A stretch of DNA of 64,000 nt from Phyllostachys edulis. Its lineage: Eukaryota > Streptophyta > Magnoliopsida > Poales > Poaceae. The stretch lies in NCBI GenBank assembly GCA_036346405.1, contig CM070562.1, positions 104,856,999 to 104,920,998 on the forward strand, read 5' to 3'. Positions 10,989-22,863 of this stretch are shown in pieces; within the stretch, counting starts at the first letter, position 1, and each line of letters opens with the position of its first letter. A model generated the notes under the pieces. The model was not told the DNA's origin. It searched no databases and worked only from the letters and a program-made list of their open reading frames with translations. The position numbers were made by a program, and so were the translations under genes.

Positions 10989-12578
10989 TGTTGGGTTACG
11001 GGTAGGCTACAATAACACAAAACAAAAATTTTCTACCGTGCAACCAAGGAACCCCCGCTAGTAATAGATTACGAGATTACCACTAGACTCGCTGACTCGT
11101 AGCGGAAGTAGAGTCGATGTAGCGAGTTGATGCAGTCGTAGTCATACTCGCTGCGCGTCTTCTCCTCCTGCTCCGATGATCGTCACGAGTTGCGGATCAT
11201 CCTAGTGATGATGCTTCGCAACAGCACCTCCAAGGTATCCACATGTACGGGGCAGGGATACCACACGCTGGAGTGCTAGCACTGGCGGTGTGGTTGAGGA
11301 AGGCATGGCTGTTAGGGTTTCAGGAATACTTCAATAATCGATCCTTGCACTCCTTGCCACCGCCCCTCTATTTATAAACATCTATAATGGGTCTCGAACT
11401 TGAGGCCCATTAGGAACTCGTGTCCTACAAGAATTCGGATCATCATCCAAATCAAATCCTAGCCCTTTAAGTGTGTGAACCTATAGGTTTATGTGTAATC
11501 GGTTGTGGCTCGAAAACTCTTTTCTGACCACAAATCGTCAGCGGCCCCTAGCAGCGCATAACGATTCCCGAACACACATAGAATATATCGAACGAATCTT
11601 AATGCAATATGATCTAATACCAGGTCCTTATCACTTACGACCAGCTCGTACCTAGTCATGACCAGTCCATACTTAGTTACAACTAGTTCGTACTCCTTAT
11701 GACCAGTTAGTACTTAATTACGACCAGTTCCTAACTCCTTACGACCAGTTAGTGATTATGTTCAACCAATCTACGACCAGCTTTGACCAGTCTACGACTG
11801 GCTCGTATCACCATACGACCAGTTTATGACCAGCTTCGATCAGTCTATATCTGGTCGAACTGAACGACCTACTTGTGTATTCTCCCTTTGCCTCATGACA
11901 TCTGGTTGAACTCCAGGTGAGATAATTTGTCATCCATGGACTGTTCAATACTTTCTCGATCAAGTGTCGAAGCCATGCACTTTCTTTATCCGACCACAAT
12001 GAGGGGCCCAGAGACATCTCTCCTGTTATGTTAGGAGGAGCAAATCCCATATCCGACCAGTCATATTCCTCCGCATGTTTCATAGCATACCCGAAAGCTA
12101 CCTTTATAACTATCCAGTTACGAGTAGCGTTTAGCAACCCCTAAGAGTGCTATTACACATGTAGGAAACCATGCTGATCTCAGGTCTAAGGATTATACAT
12201 CATCATTGCTTGAGACCAACTAATGACACATAGAATCATAACAATCTCAACAGTGTCTCAAAGTGGGTCTTATTCAACACCATATTCTCTAACATGTGTC
12301 CATATTATTGGTTTGATATCTCCATATCTATGACCTGTGAAGCATAGTCATCAACCAATACATATGCTAATCTATTCATATGTGTTCTCATGTGTTTCTG
12401 ACTATGGAATGTTTAAAGAATAATCATTGCATAAATATAGAGTTTCATAATCAAGTCACATACTTGATAATAAATATTAATGATATTCTCCTCGGAACAA
12501 GATAACATATTATCCAATGTTATGAATATAATGAAATATAATCATCTCTATGATTGCCTCTAGGACATATTTCTAACA
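10989..12578 (-). repeat. 3' LTR of Copia 1
   Basis: 1590 bp. Plus-strand text starts tgttgggttacggg and ends atttctaaca. It matches 18011-19644 over its whole length, except that about 44 bp present in the other copy (near 18998-19041) is missing here. The polypurine tract follows at 12579-12590 (minus strand gcaagtggagac). Confidence 0.95.
11636..11835. repeat. CGACCAG minisatellite in the Copia 1 LTR
   Basis: About nine degenerate copies of a unit of about 20-27 bp containing ACGACCAGTTCGTA-like text. The same array is at 18645-18860 in the other LTR. It lies in the U3-side half of the LTR (element orientation), where such repeats can act as enhancers. That role is inference. Confidence 0.8.
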
Positions 12579-12597
12579 GTCTCCACTTGCACTAGAG

Positions 12598-13287
12598 TCA
12601 TTCATTTAAGTATCTAATACCGATAACTCTTGTGTGCGCCTCATGCTTTGGCTGTGTGAGAGGCTTTGTTAACGGATTAGCAACATTTAAATCCGTGTGA
12701 ACTTTGCATATTTCAACATCTCCTCTATCCACCAATTCGCGAATAAGATGATAACACCTGAGTATATGCTTAGACTTCTGATCAGATCTAGGCTCCTTGG
12801 CATGCGCAATGGCTCTATTATTGTTACAATAGAGATCCATTAGGCTCGAGGCACTCGGAACTATACCCAACTCAGCAATAAAATTCCTTATCCAAACACC
12901 TTCCTTCACAGGTTCAGAAGCCACAATGTACCTAGCCTCCGTTGTAGAATCAGCAACCATCTCTTGCTTGGAAGTTTTCCAGCTCACTACTCCTCCATTC
13001 AAAATGAATACAAAACCAGATTGCGAACGATAATCATCTTTATCGGTTTGAAAGCTTGCATCGGTGTAACCATTTACAACGAGCTCTTCATCACCGCCAT
13101 AAACTAAGAACGCATCCTTAGTCCTTCTCAAGTACTTAAGAATGTTTTTCACAACTGTCCAGTGACCTTCACCGAGATCAGCTTGGTATCTGCTTGTAAC
13201 ACTTAGAGCATATGATACATCTGGTTGAGTACATATCATGGCATACATGATAGATCCAATAGCTGAAGCATATGGAATGTCATTCAT
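12598..13287 (-). pseudogene. Copia 1 RNase H region
   Basis: Residues include the connection motif ASAIGSIMYAMICTQPDVSYAL, the first RNase H aspartate block VNGYTDASF, SQSGFVFILNGGVVSWKTSKQ, the STTEARY block with the catalytic Glu, and KHILRCYHLIREL near the end, closing with the LTKPL motif. This domain degrades the RNA of the RNA-DNA hybrid during reverse transcription. The 230-codon frame is open, separated from the RT by one stop near 13318. Confidence 0.93.
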
Positions 13288-13317
13288 ATGGTCTTGCTCA
13301 TCAGTTGTCGAAGGACA

Positions 13318-14001
13318 CTAATTCTTGCTAAGACTTATGCCATGTGACCTAGGCAAGAACCCTTTCTTGGCATCCTGCATGTTGAACCGAATCAACACCT
13401 TGTCAATATAAGTACTTTGGCTTAATCCAATTAGCCTTCTCGATCTATCTCTATATATCTTTATCCCTAAGGTATATGCTGCCTCTCCTAGGTCCTTCAT
13501 AGAAAAACTATTTTTCAATGATGTCTTAACGAATTCCAGCATAGGAATGCTATTCCCAATCAATAATATGTCATCCACATATAATATTAGAATTACAAGT
13601 GCGCTCCGACTAACCTTCATGTGAACACAAGGTTCTTCTTTGTTCTTGACAAGACCAAACCTTTTGATCTCCTCATCAAAACGTATATTCCAACCCCGAG
13701 ATGCTTGCTTCAACCCATAAATGGACTTCTGAAGTTTGCACACTATACTAGTATTCTTTGGATCGACAAAACCTTCAGGTTGTGTCATATACACATCCTC
13801 ACTTAGGTTTCCATTAAGGAAAGCTATTTTGACATCCATTTGCCATATCTCATAGTCGAAATATGCAGCAATAGCTAGAATGATCCGCACAGATTTAAGC
13901 ATCGCTACCGGTGGGAAGGTCTCATCGTAGTCAACCCCTTGAACTTGTCGAAACCCTTTTGCGACTAGTCGAGCTTTATGAATGTGAACATTTCCATCCA
14001 T
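13318..14001 (-). pseudogene. Copia 1 reverse transcriptase
   Basis: Shows KARLVAKGFRQVQGVDYDETF, WQMDVKIAFLNG, the YGLKQASRGW motif, and the catalytic LILYVDDILLIG (YVDD intact), followed by FSMKDLGEAAYTLGIKI. These are in the order and spacing of Ty1/Copia RTs. The frame of 228 codons lacks the N-terminal part of the domain, whose sequence upstream of 14001 contains stops. Confidence 0.95.
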
Positions 14002-14433
14002 GTCAATCTTTTTCTTATAGATCCATTTGCACTCAATGGTTTTAACACCATAAAGTGCATCGACTAGGTTCTAAATCTGATTGTCTCTTATGGAATCTAT
14101 CTTGGATTTCATGGCTCCAAGCCATTTCTCATAGTCTAGGTCCACCATCGCTTAGGCTCATCATTATTAAATAATAATACGTCATGTCCATACCTATAGG
14201 CAATTGACGTGGCCTTTTAGATCTTTGTAGGGCTGATGCCTCATCTACATGTTCAACAATATTTTGTTCATCCTATAGAGGTTCGGTAGGAGTTGAAACA
14301 CTTTCAGACGTTTCCCGAATTTCTTCGAGTTGCACCTTTCTCCCACTAACTCCTTTTGAAAGAAACTCTTTCTCCAAAAGACACTATTTCGGGCAACAAA
14401 AACTTTGCCCTCTTCTTGGTTGTAGAAATAATA

Positions 14434-15435
14434 TCATTTGGTTTCTTTAGGATATCCTATAAAGAAGCATTTATCTGACATGGGTGTGAGTTTATCAGAC
14501 GTCAAACGTTTAACATAGATATCACATCCCCAAATCTTTAGAAAAGACAAACTAGTACTCTTCCTGGTCCATATATCATATGGTGTCTTATCTACTGATT
14601 TAGATGTCACCTTATTTAAAGTGAAAGCGGCAATTTCTAGAGTATAACCCCAAAAAGACAATGGCAGATCCAATTAGCTCATCATCAACCGAACCATGTC
14701 CAACAAGATCCGATTACGCCGCTCGGACACCCCCATTCCATTGTGGAGTGCCTGGTGGTTTGAGCTGTGGAATAATTCCACATTGTTTCAAATGATCACC
14801 AAATTCATGGCTCAAAAATTCACCTCCACGATCAGATCGTAAAGATTTGATTGTCTTGTCAAGTTGGAACTCCTTGAACTTTTCAAAGGATTCCGACTTG
14901 TGCCTCATTAAATAGATATATCCATATCTACTATAGTCATCGGTGAAAGTAATGAAGTACTAAAAACCATCTCTAGTTGTCGTGCTCATGGTCCACACAC
15001 ATCAGTATGTACAAGTGCCAACAAGTCAGATGCCCTCTCAGCTCGACCAGCGAAATGTGTCTTGGTCATCTTTCCGAGTAGGCAAGATTCGCACGTTTCA
15101 AGTGATTCCAAATCAAATGAGTTTAGAATTCCATCATTATGGAGCTTCTTCATACATTTCTCACTTATGTGACCTAAAAGACAATGCCAAATAAAAGTGG
15201 AATTCATATCATTAGGACGAAGGCTCTTCGTATTAATATTATAGATGGGTGCATCATCAAGATTTAAAATAAACAACCCATTCAAAATAGGAGCATAGTT
15301 ATAAAACATCTCATCCAAAAATATAGAACAACCATTGTTCTCAAAAATAAATTTATAAACCTCTGCCATCGAACATGAGGCAGAGATAATGTTTCTACTC
15401 ATGGCTGGAATGTAATAACAATTATTCAATTCCAT
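14434..15435 (-). pseudogene. Copia 1 GAG-pre-integrase and integrase
   Basis: The segment 15435-14986 gives the zinc-binding HHCC-type region (WHCLLGHIS..C..CLLGK) and LVHTDVCGP, which holds the first catalytic Asp. The next reads TDDYSRYGYIY (second Asp) and SLRSDRGGEF (catalytic Glu), then GTPQWNGG (Copia usually has GTPQQNG). A stop codon TAG at about 14960 interrupts the core, and a further break separates 14714 from 14673. The integrase would insert cDNA into the genome; this copy cannot. Confidence 0.92.
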
Positions 15436-15695
15436 AATAAATCCTGAGGGGAAAAGTACGGCAAAGTTCCGATGGCTAATGCATCAACCCTTGCTTTATT
15501 CCCGACGTGAAGATCCATCTTGCCTCTTGCAACTCTCCTAATCCTTGTTAGACTCTGCATCGAATTGCAAATATGAGCAACCGATCTGGTATCGAATATC
15601 CAAGAGTTAACAGAAGAATCAGCAAGAAAAAGATCTATAACATTAATACCTGAAGTGGAAGGTTTAGTCCCACCATTGTTTTTCAGATCAGCCAA
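15426..15695 (-). pseudogene. Copia 1 aspartic protease, active site altered
   Basis: The frame contains WIFDTRSVAHIC where Copia proteases have DTGSxxH. The Gly of the Asp-Ser/Thr-Gly catalytic triad is Arg here, so activity is very unlikely even apart from the other breaks. It lies directly downstream of the gag zinc knuckle, as expected. Confidence 0.88.
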
Positions 15696-16516
15696 GTATT
15701 TCTTGCAGTTCCTTTTCTAATGGACTGGATCTTTGTAGTAAAAGCATTCATTCTCTTGAGTCGGGCCAGACTTAGTCTTGGGCTTAGGCTTGTTAGTTTG
15801 GATCCCATCCGAAACTTTAGCCTTGCCATTTCCTTTGACCCAAGTCTTAGCTTTCTTCTTGAAGCTTGTACTCTTTTGCATCATCATCACATGACTGTTG
15901 TTTTTCTTAATGTTGTCCTCTGCAGTTTTGTGCATCATATGCAGCTTGGTGAGATTCTTGTCTAAGCCATTCATATGGATGTTCAGAATGAACTGCCCAT
16001 AGCTTGCAGGAAGCGAAGCAAGAATCAAATATGTAATCAACTCTTGACTAAGAGGAAAACCAAGTTTTTCCAAGCTCTGTGTGTAACCAACCATCTTAAT
16101 CACATGTGGGCTCACCGGACTACCCTTAGCTAGCTTACTCCCAAACAATTTGTTTGAGATCTCATATTTCTCAGTTCTTGCTTGTGTCTCAAACATGCCT
16201 TTGAGTGTCATGATCATATCATAGGCTTCTATGTTCTCAAATTGCTTCTCAAGGTCTGAGTTCATGGCAGCAAGCATAAGACAGCTAACATCAAGGGACT
16301 CATCATATGCCTTTTTATAGGCGATTTTAAGAGTAGCAGCAGCATTTCAGCAAGCACATCAGGAATTGGTTCCTCTAGAACATGTTTCTTTTTATCTTGC
16401 CTAAGAACAATTCTTAGGTTGCGGGACCAATCCGCAAAATTTGTTCCATTTAGTTTTTCCTTATCAAGTATCGAACGTAAAGCAAAACTGAAGGTAGGTA
16501 CAGCAGTTGGTGCCAT
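15696..16516 (-). pseudogene. Copia 1 gag (UBN2-type) with ruined zinc knuckle
   Basis: The ATG at 16516-16514 opens MAPTAVPTFSFALRSILD and KLNGTNFADWSRNLRIVL, the usual N-terminus of plant Copia gag. A frameshift near 16300-16340 separates this from the rest (16277-15717) with YILASLPASYGQFILN. The C-terminal knuckle reads CFYYKDPVH followed by a TAG and KRNC. The second Cys of CX2CX4HX4C is Tyr, and the residue after His is a stop codon. Gag would package the RNA. Confidence 0.92.
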
Positions 16517-17956
16517 GATCTACAACATAAAATATGCAAAACTAAGACATATGTTCAAGAAAAGTAACTTCTATTAAACAATTTAAGAAAGATACTCCCA
16601 CTAAATACCATATCCCTCTTATGATATTTAGTGATTCAAGACCCTCAATCAGTTAATCTACTAGTGAGCTTTGGCATCACTGCTAGAAGATTAGTGAAAT
16701 TGGTAAGCAACCCTTTGCTAATCATATCTCTATATGACTCTTGTTGTTGGGCAGCATCTCTATGCTTCGGCACTCAACCCTATGCCCCAAGGTCCACAAC
16801 CGTTATGAGGATCTTGTCAAGTTAAACCAGTGCTAAGCGTGTAAGTGTCCGACACAAACCCATCTAGTCAAGGAGAGTTAATTGCACTCTGCTTTGGCGA
16901 GACCTACCATTAAAATATATGACTTTGGATGGTGCAGCAAATTGGGTGGGCATCAATTTAACTTAATATTATATGAGGGAATTATACTTCTACCATGTTA
17001 AAAGCATTCGAAACAACTAAATAACATGCATAGAAATAAATGAACAGAAATATAAAGGCATTCACAGACAATCATATTGCATTGTGATATAGTATGACCC
17101 TTCCACAGGGTGATCTCCATCACCGTGCTTTCTGTTCACCATGTCTCCAAGTGGCCAATTCCTCCAAGTACTCCTACTAAGCTATTACTCCTAATAGTAT
17201 TAGTAATAAATTACAAGGAGTGAAGAAGTATCACAAGTCAACACATAGGCCGTTATACAAATATAGACAGCCTTGGGCTGCAATAAGCATGACACGCAGG
17301 TCATGAACATTACACACATACATGCATATCATACATCATGGGCCATACTATTCACAAAATCCTGCAAAAACAAGTTAGACATAGAATCACATTCTATCTA
17401 ACGGATGGCGTGAACTAGCAATACTAAAAACCAAGTTAAGATCCTAGTCCACAGGGGTGGCAACCCACACCAGAAGGGCGGTAGCCCTATCCATATACCA
17501 AAGTCCTTTTTCGCGTTCCGCTTCTTCGGTGGCGGAGGCGGTTCTGAGGCGAGCCCTGTTGTGAAATTTTTCAGACTACGTCGATCTAATCTACTGTTCC
17601 ATCCATGTAAATCGCATTGGATTAATCACATTAACCCTTTCCAATCGTAACTCCGATTCGATCAACCAGATTGATCTTCGCGTGCTCTATGGATTTACGA
17701 TCACTGTCTGCCCCGATGGCGGAAACCGACCGGTAGAGGCAAGTCGTGATACGACCATGAACACACGATCATAGAATAACGATCATGAACCATCTTGTGA
17801 CCACCGCGCATGGAAGATCATATCGACCATCGCCAAAAATAATCTATCACATATAACGACCAACAGAAACAGAAATAGATCACATCTGTGACTCCCACAT
17901 ACCACAATATGCATATAATCCGAATCTAAAACTAGACGGGATAGCTCTGATATCAC
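16517..17956 (-). other. Copia 1 untranslated leader, with PBS at its end
   Basis: About 1.4 kb between the gag ATG and the 5' LTR without a coding frame. At 17944-17955 the minus strand reads TGATATCAGAGC, one mismatch from the initiator tRNA-Met primer binding site TGGTATCAGAGC. Confidence 0.85.
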
Positions 17957-19644
17957 TGTTGGGTTACGGGTAGGCTACGATAGCACAAAACAAAAATTTT
18001 CTAATACCACTGTTGGGTTACGGGTAGGCTACGATAGCACAAAACAAAAAATTTCTACCGTGCAACCAAGGAACCTCCGCTAGTAATAGATCACGAGATT
18101 ACCACTAGACGTGCCGACTCGTAGCGGAAGTAGAGTCAATGTAGCGAGTTGATGCAGTCATAGTTGTACTCGTCGCACGTCTTCTCCTCCTGCTCCAATG
18201 ATCGTCACAAGTTGCGGATCGTCCTAGTGCTGATGCTTTGCAACAACACCTCCAAGGTATCCACACGTACGGGGCAGGGATACCACGCACTGGAGTGCTA
18301 GCACCGGCGATGTGGTTGAGGAAGGCATGTCTATTAGTGTTTCAGGAATTCTTCAATAATTAATCGATCCTTGCACCCCATGCCACCACCTCTCTATTTA
18401 TAGGCATCTATAATGGGTCTCGAACTTGAGGCCCATTAGGAACTCGTGGCCTACAAGAATTCGGATCACCATCCAAATCAAATCCTAGCCCTTTAAGTGT
18501 GTGACCCTATAGGTTTATGTGTACTCGGTTGTGACTCGAAAACTCTTTTCTGACCACAAATCGTCAGCGGTACCTAGCAGCACATAACGATTCTCGAACA
18601 CACATAGAATATATCGAACGAACCTTAATGCAATATGATCTAAGACCAGCTCCTTATCACTTACGACCAGCTCGTACCTAGTCACGACCAGTCCATACTT
18701 AGTTATGACCAGTTCCTAACTCCTTACGACCAGTTAGTACTTAATTACGACCAGTTCGTAACTCCTTACGATCAGTTAGTGATTATGTTCGACCAGTCTA
18801 CAACCAGCTTCGACCAGTCTACGACCAGCTCGTATCTCCATATGACCAGTTTACGACTAGCTTCGATCGGTCTATATTTGGTCGAACTGAACGACCTGCT
18901 TGTGTATTCTCCCTTTGCCTCACGACATTTGGTTGAACTCCAGGTGAGATAATTTGTCATCCATGGACTATTCAATATTTTCTCGATCAAGTGTCGAATA
19001 ACTTCATGTGGTTGACACTTCGACCACTAGTGACATGGCCATGCACTTTTTTTATCCAACCACAACGAGGGGCCCAGAGACATCTCTCCTGTTTTGTTAG
19101 GAGGGGCAAATCCCATATCCGACCAGTCACATTCCTCCGCATGTTTCATAGCGTACCCGAAAGCTACCTTTATAACTACCTAGTTACGAGTAGCGTTTGG
19201 TAACCCCTAAGAGTGCTATTACTCATGTAGGAAATCATGCTGATCTCAGGTCTAAGGATTATACATCATCATTACTTGAGACCAACTAATGACACATAGA
19301 ATCATAACAATCTCAACAGTGTCTCAAGATGGGTCTTATCCAACACCATGTTCTGTAACATGTGTCCATATTATTGGTTTGATATCTCCATATCTATGAC
19401 CTGTGAAACATAGTCATCAACCAATACATATGCTAGTCTATTCATATGTGTTCTCATATGTTTCTGACTAGGGAATGTTTAAAGAATAATCATCGCAGAA
19501 ATACAGAGTTTCACAATCAAGTCACATACTTGATAATAAATATTAATGATATTATTCTCGGAACAAGATAAAATATTATCCAATGTTATGAATATAATGA
19601 AATATAATCATCTCTATGATTGCCTCTGGGGCATATTTCCAACA
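17957..19644 (-). repeat. 5' LTR of Copia 1, with a 54-bp duplicated end
   Basis: Plus-strand text starts tgttgggttacggg twice, at 17957 and at 18011, 54 bp apart. The full LTR is 18011-19644 (1634 bp). The extra 54 bp repeats the LTR terminus plus eight bases (aataccac) that equal the first part of the PBS. It ends atttccaaca at 19644. Confidence 0.93.
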
Positions 19645-19649
19645 GCAAA

Positions 19650-20686
19650 TACATGGTAGAGTGGTGAACAACGGGTTGTTCGCTATTGTCATTGATATTA
19701 CTTATCATGCTATTTATTATGCTTCCGTTAAGCTTATTCTTATACATGATATTGATGACATTGAGCGAATGAGATTATGATATTGCATTAATGAGAATGA
19801 GATATTGAGTTAATGAGATGGATTATGTTCATGAATAATTAAAGATGTTGCATTATTTACATTCATCATGACAAGAGTTGCACGAGCCAAGTCGGTGAGA
19901 AAGTCATGTAACTAATCTGGTGAGGTCGGTGAGAAAGATACATCACTAGTCCGGAGTGCTCTAGATAAAATCCTACTTCGGTGGGGACTTCACGGGAGTG
20001 AAGGCTAGAGTGGTTCATCGACGGGTGAACACTCCGCTATACCGGTATCAGCTGATGAGATGTATATGAGCATGAACATGATGGTGCTTTCGCATATATG
20101 AGTAAATTGTTAAATTGTGCAACTTTACCTATATGGAATATGGCTTGTTTATTTGAGTATGAGAATGACATTAAATAGATAGATGATGATGATGGTAACA
20201 CTGTTTATGGTTGTTAAACTGTTGTTTATGGTTTTATTATGTATTTGCTGAGTCTTGGACTCATTCTTGCTCTATTGTGGTTTTTAGGTGATCGTTGATG
20301 ACGTTTCTCTTGGAAAGGGCTAGCACACTTGGAATCACAACCTACACCCAACCATTTGATTTATTGGACATGAGAAACTTTTAGTATAGCATGGTGACTT
20401 ATATTTAGGACATGATGGTGTTGAATAACCTTAGATGATAAGTTAGAGTTGATTATTCATTCAATAGATTTAATCGATTTGTTTGTGGTAATCTTGGTTT
20501 AATATCTTGCTATGCTCCTTGAAATAAATTGTCTATGATTGTCATATCTTTATGCTTGTGTTATTGTGACCCATGGACGGGTTTTATCGTTGATATGCAT
20601 GTTGTAATTATAGGTTAATTGATGTTGAAATTGATAGTGTAGTTTAGTGGTATTCTAGGCTCAGTGTTGAGATAGGGTGTTACACT
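19650..20686 (+). mobile_element. Solo LTR, right half
   Basis: Continuation of the LTR starting at 9812. It ends GGGTGTTACA at 20686, followed by TSD ctgtg (20687-20691). No internal domain, PBS or PPT flanks it. Confidence 0.72.
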
Positions 20687-20874
20687 GTGCCTCCTCCGTG
20701 GAAGTAGATTGCGACCACCGGCGTCATAAGCCTCGCCACCGACATCCCGAGCTCCAACACCAGTCGCTGGTCTAAGGTCACCGTTGCTTGTGCTCGAGGG
20801 AGGCTCTTGAACAAGACTGTACACCATGCTGCCGAAAATTTGCTAAAAGCCCAGCTTCCACGTGGGGCAGGCAA

Positions 20875-21015
20875 ACATACGTAGCATCTAGTTTGTGTTT
20901 TTGTCCTCGCTTAATTTGCTCAAAAGTATTAACCCGAAAGTGCTACGATTTAAACAATATGTTATTATATACTAGTGTAACTCAATTTAATCTGACAATG
21001 TGGTATTAAAGAGCG
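20875..21015 (-). mobile_element. Decayed LTR fragment of the TRIM family found at 45415
   Basis: Aligned by eye, acgtagcatc..gtcctcgctt..tattaacccg..gtgctacg..ttatatactagtgtaactca..caatgtgg runs parallel to the TRIM LTR text (acatagcacc..gtcctcgctt..gttaacccgg..gtgctatg..ttatatactagtacaactca..caatgtgg). Many substitutions are present and neither terminus is clear, so this is an old copy. Confidence 0.75.
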
Positions 21016-21097
21016 GCCAAAGTGTTACTAGAACATTTCATCATTTTCTTTGTTCTATTTTAACTTTGTACGCACACTAAAATACACATCAAATTAA

Positions 21098-21161
21098 GTC
21101 CTTACATTAATGGAAACAAGTCATGAACCGTCCTTACATTAATGGCAACAAGTCATGAACC
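21098..21161. repeat. 32-bp tandem duplication
   Basis: Two copies (21098-21129 and 21130-21161) differing at one base. The unit starts gtccttacattaatgg. No function suggested. Confidence 0.9.
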
Positions 21162-21325
21162 ACTTTGGGTAGTAGTACTGTAGTACTGAATAATGGTTAC
21201 TTGCATGCATGTCTCGCCACTTTGTGAGACTTAATGTTGTTTGAGAAATTGAGGTGTGTAGTCTTAAGCCAACTTTGGACTTATATATATAGCTGGATTC
21301 TGTACAGGTAGAACAAGGGGAAACT

Positions 21326-21480
21326 TTTTTTTTTACGAAAATAGGTGCTTATTCATTGACTTTAAGAGAAGAAAAAACAAGGTCAATTACATCCAAGACA
21401 AAGCAGAAAAAACTGAAGAAAGCGAGGAGATAGAGATCTAGTAATGTAGAGAAAGTATCATTGAGCAATACTCAGAATTT
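21326..21480 (-). mobile_element. Possible LINE/SINE 3' end
   Basis: A poly-T run near 21326-21335 is followed by text that on the minus strand reads gtcaatgaataagcacc before a poly-A, similar in style to grass LINE 3' ends. No coding part or TSD was found. Call is weak. Confidence 0.35.
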
Positions 21481-22863
21481 ACCCTGCAAGTTGATTTTTT
21501 TATCATTATATAGAACGCAAATTTCTGGTAAAAAGTACAAAGTGAACAAAAGTAGGCTAGCTTATGTATTAAGTTTAAGAATAAGCTTCCATTGATTACG
21601 TAGCGCTAGGAAGAAATTCAACTGGAAGGCAGAAGCGAGACAACAAGTTGATGGATCATGGCTGAATTTCCCGTATCAACCTTGTACTCCCGAGTAGCGA
21701 GTTTTTGACTCGTTTACCACATTTTCAAGCAAAATAGAAAAAAAAATAGCCCTCCGCAAATAAAATGGCAAAAATGGTATCTCTACCGTGCAAAAAATAT
21801 CAAGACAGACCACCTGTATGAGCGTGCGCAGACGATCTGTCGTGGACTGAGTGCGCGTCAGGCATCCTTCCACGACATTTTCGTACGATAAAAGTGTTAT
21901 TTTTACCATGTCGTTCGTGGGGAACTATTTTTTTTATTATTTCGCTTCAAAAAAAAGACTAAACGAAAGAAAAAAAAAACTCCTCGAGTAACATGCATTC
22001 CATCATATATAACCTCCAGAACTACAGACAAGTTTTTACACCACTTATATAGCCTACACACCTTCAGTAACCACAAAACGGGATGTGCTAGCTAATGGTA
22101 CAAATTGAACACTGTAACGAGCTGAAGTCACTGTAATTATTCTTTTAAGTGATCGCATTGTCAACTAGTGTACTACATGCCGTACCGATCCAGTCACAGA
22201 AGCACAGGATTTCATTCCATTTGTGTAGTTGAGCTGCTTTTCGGCGTAAACAACGATCAGATCAGATTTACTACTAGCATAAAAATCACCCAAAGTGCAG
22301 AGCTCACTCAATCAGGGGTCTCTAGCTAATCTTTTAGCCTCAACTTTCATCTTCTAGGTGGGGTAAAAAAACCCAGGCCTGGCTCGCCCATTCGTTCGTT
22401 TTGCTTTGCTTTTTACGCTTTAATCTGAGCTTTTCCTTTAACCAACAGGTAAAGGCCGCATTTGGTGCCACTACCTAGCTGGTTCTGATCCGGGAGATAA
22501 CGCTCTTTTGCTTGTCGGAGCACGGAGTAATGCAGGGTAAAGCAATCGACAGAGGTGACAGCACAAACTGCTTGTTTAGTTGGGTGTGCTGCCGAAGTGG
22601 AAATCGGAATTTCGGAGCCCGGCCGGCGTAGCGAGTTGCCATTGGACGGCTCGTCTTAATCTGGGCAATGGAAGTGCATTTTCTTAGTACCAAGTGCGCC
22701 TTTTTAATGAAATCTTTGCGAATGTTTAGTATTGACGAAAAATAAACTGGACTGAATTGCACCAAAGATGAGACCCACTTGCTAGTGAAAGTTCGAAAAT
22801 TAAGCTAGGTTACTTAACAAATGTAAGAGAGGGACTTAGGAGTTCGGTAACGCGAGTAATTCA
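21481..22863. other. Intergenic DNA, nothing recognised
   Basis: AT-rich, with several short minus-strand frames that show no family features. No gene or clear repeat boundary seen. The last bases, attca (22859-22863), would be one side of a TSD for the next LTR, but no partner was found. Confidence 0.5.

Larger units (their letters stand above)
10989..19644 (-). mobile_element. Copia retrotransposon 1, complete structure, coding on minus strand
   Basis: Two LTRs (10989-12578 and 17957-19644) bound an internal region holding gag, protease, integrase, RT and RNase H in Copia order on the minus strand. PBS and PPT are recognisable. The flanks are gcaag (10984-10988) and gcaaa (19645-19649), a TSD with one difference. 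It sits inside the solo LTR. Frames are broken by several stops, so it is non-autonomous today. LTR ends read TGTTRGAAATATG..AACCCAACA in element orientation, a type widespread in grasses. Confidence 0.96.
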
